Source of the DNA: Myxococcota bacterium
Lineage (GTDB): Bacteria > Myxococcota_C > UBA6777
Assembly: GCA_963169055.1 (NCBI GenBank)
Contig: CAUJFU010000293.1
Coordinates: forward strand, 1-14,653
Direction: 5' to 3'
DNA: 14,653 bases
In this document: one piece after another, positions 13,893-14,653 of the stretch
Numbering within the stretch: the first letter of the stretch is position 1
Layout of the letters: each line of letters starts with the position of its first letter
Notes under the pieces: generated by a model
Told to the model about the DNA's origin: nothing
What the model saw: only the letters and a program-made list of their open reading frames with translations
The model's database searches: none
Made by a program: the position numbers and the translations under genes

Positions 13893-14653
13893 TCAGCCGA
13901 GGGTGGGCTGGAGTGTACGTTTGAGTTCCTTGTAGGTTTGGAAAACCTCCGCAAAGCGTGTTTCTGCGTAGGTTTGGAGAAAGATGCGATGTGCGGCGTC
14001 GCGCTCTGTTGGGTGTAGGGAGCGGATGTCCTCGGTGATATCTTGGATCTGTGCGATCAATCCGAGGGCTTGGAGCAGTCCGTCCGTCACCGTCTGTCGG
14101 TCGTTCATGCGCAGGGAGAGGCTGACTTGATCAAGCCAGCGCGGCCAACGAGCGGTGAGTTGGTCTTGGGCGAGCCAGAGAGAAAAGATCTCTAACCAAG
14201 GGGCGAGCAGGTCGTAGCGTTCGGCTTGTTGAAAGAGACAGATCGTGGAAGACCAGATGCGGTGCATTTGATCGAAATAGTGTAAAAAAGCTTCAGACGT
14301 CGAGTTGATTTTGGGTAGGTTGTGTTCTTGGAGCCATGCGTTGCGCAGAAGGGAACCAAGCCAAGGCATGAGTGGGGCAACGGATGGATCAAGAAGAAGT
14401 TGGAGGACGTCGAGTCCTTGCTGTTTGGCGCGCTGATCGTGATGAAAAGAGACGAGCAGGATCAACGGGTTGTTTCGCCATGCGGGGTGGGTTGAACATT
14501 CGGGGGGGAGGTGTCGCCGCGCAAAAGTATACAGGAAAAAGTGAAGCAGGAGATCGCCATTTTGTCGCGGGGAGAGCGTGGAAAGATGCCGCCATTGTGC
14601 ATCGAGTACACGTCGTTTTCGCTGTTCGGAGAGGATGTCTTGCTTGGGGGGGG
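13893..14653 (-). CDS. Helical protein, C-terminal part (5' end beyond window)
   Basis: The frame is open from the right window edge to the stop at 13893 (about 253 residues). The TTG at 14465 sometimes taken as a start is internal: codons upstream of it continue without a stop (KQDILSEQRKRRVLDAQWRH..., LLLHFFLYTFARRHLPPE). The visible part is rich in Leu, Trp and Gln and is predicted to be all-helical, probably helical repeats, without a recognisable catalytic motif or transmembrane segment. It ends 62 bp before the DUF1257-like gene, on the same strand, so it is probably part of the ternary-system operon, perhaps another adaptor or scaffold component. I do not recognise the family. Confidence 0.8.
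   Translation of the reverse strand, partial: PPKQDILSEQRKRRVLDAQWRHLSTLSPRQNGDLLLHFFLYTFARRHLPPECSTHPAWRNNPLILLVSFHHDQRAKQQGLDVLQLLLDPSVAPLMPWLGSLLRNAWLQEHNLPKINSTSEAFLHYFDQMHRIWSSTICLFQQAERYDLLAPWLEIFSLWLAQDQLTARWPRWLDQVSLSLRMNDRQTVTDGLLQALGLIAQIQDITEDIRSLHPTERDAAHRIFLQTYAETRFAEVFQTYKELKRTLQPTLG

Noticed and set aside
14646-14653. Run of G at the window end
   Set aside because: It is in frame with the truncated helical protein (Pro codons) and at a window edge; nothing more can be concluded.

Overview
The window looks like a piece of a large, regulation-rich bacterial genome, most likely a member of Myxococcota or a neighbouring deltaproteobacterial lineage with moderate G+C. This is an inference from three things: a MoxR/vWA/FtsH conflict-type operon of the kind found in multicellular, large-genome bacteria; a sigma-54-type promoter driving a small RNA candidate that resembles myxobacterial Pxr; and an FGE-sulfatase-domain protein with a diversity-generating-retroelement-like variable tail. 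No rRNA, tRNA, CRISPR array or insertion sequence was seen.

Left part, + strand (1-1806): the 3' end of a formylglycine-generating-enzyme (FGE-sulfatase/C-type-lectin fold) protein whose last ~30 codons show the NNC codon pattern of a DGR variable region; a ~300-bp non-coding stretch with an inverted repeat and a possible promoter; then a two-gene, stop/start-abutting unit made of an unrecognised 172-aa helical protein and a DUF6036/AbiEii-type minimal nucleotidyltransferase, a candidate toxin-antitoxin-like pair.

Middle part (1807-4416): mostly - strand. TruC (tRNA pseudouridine-65 synthase) and a two-domain glutathione-S-transferase-N/glutaredoxin-like protein, separated and flanked by copies of a ~123-bp structured repeat. 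Between this block and the next lies a 494-bp gap. It holds a cluster of hairpins and, on the + strand, a near-perfect sigma-54 -24/-12 element followed by three stem-loops, the last a strong Rho-independent terminator: a ~126-nt small RNA gene.

Right part, - strand (4417-14653): a seven-gene block read right to left. It contains a truncated helical protein, a small protein with DUF1257/Ycf35-like ends and a charged coiled coil, a soluble FtsH-like AAA+ zinc metallopeptidase with an extra degenerate N-terminal AAA+ domain, an 88-aa protein, a 1077-aa probable adaptor (N-terminal alpha/beta region, disordered linker, C-terminal TPR-like helices), a MoxR AAA+ ATPase and a vWA-like protein with a lost MIDAS motif. 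The combination matches the FtsH-vWA-MoxR ternary conflict systems described by comparative genomics (Kaur, Burroughs, Iyer and Aravind), which are predicted but largely uncharacterised experimentally. The expected logic is that the adaptor senses or recruits, MoxR and vWA remodel, and FtsH degrades.

Three copies of the ~123-bp repeat (1839-1960, 3021-3143, 10883-11005) all have the same polarity. Each lies just downstream of the stop codon of a - strand gene (truC, the GST-like gene, ftsH-like), so they may serve as gene-end or transcript-processing elements. One copy splits the ternary operon between its FtsH half and its MoxR half.
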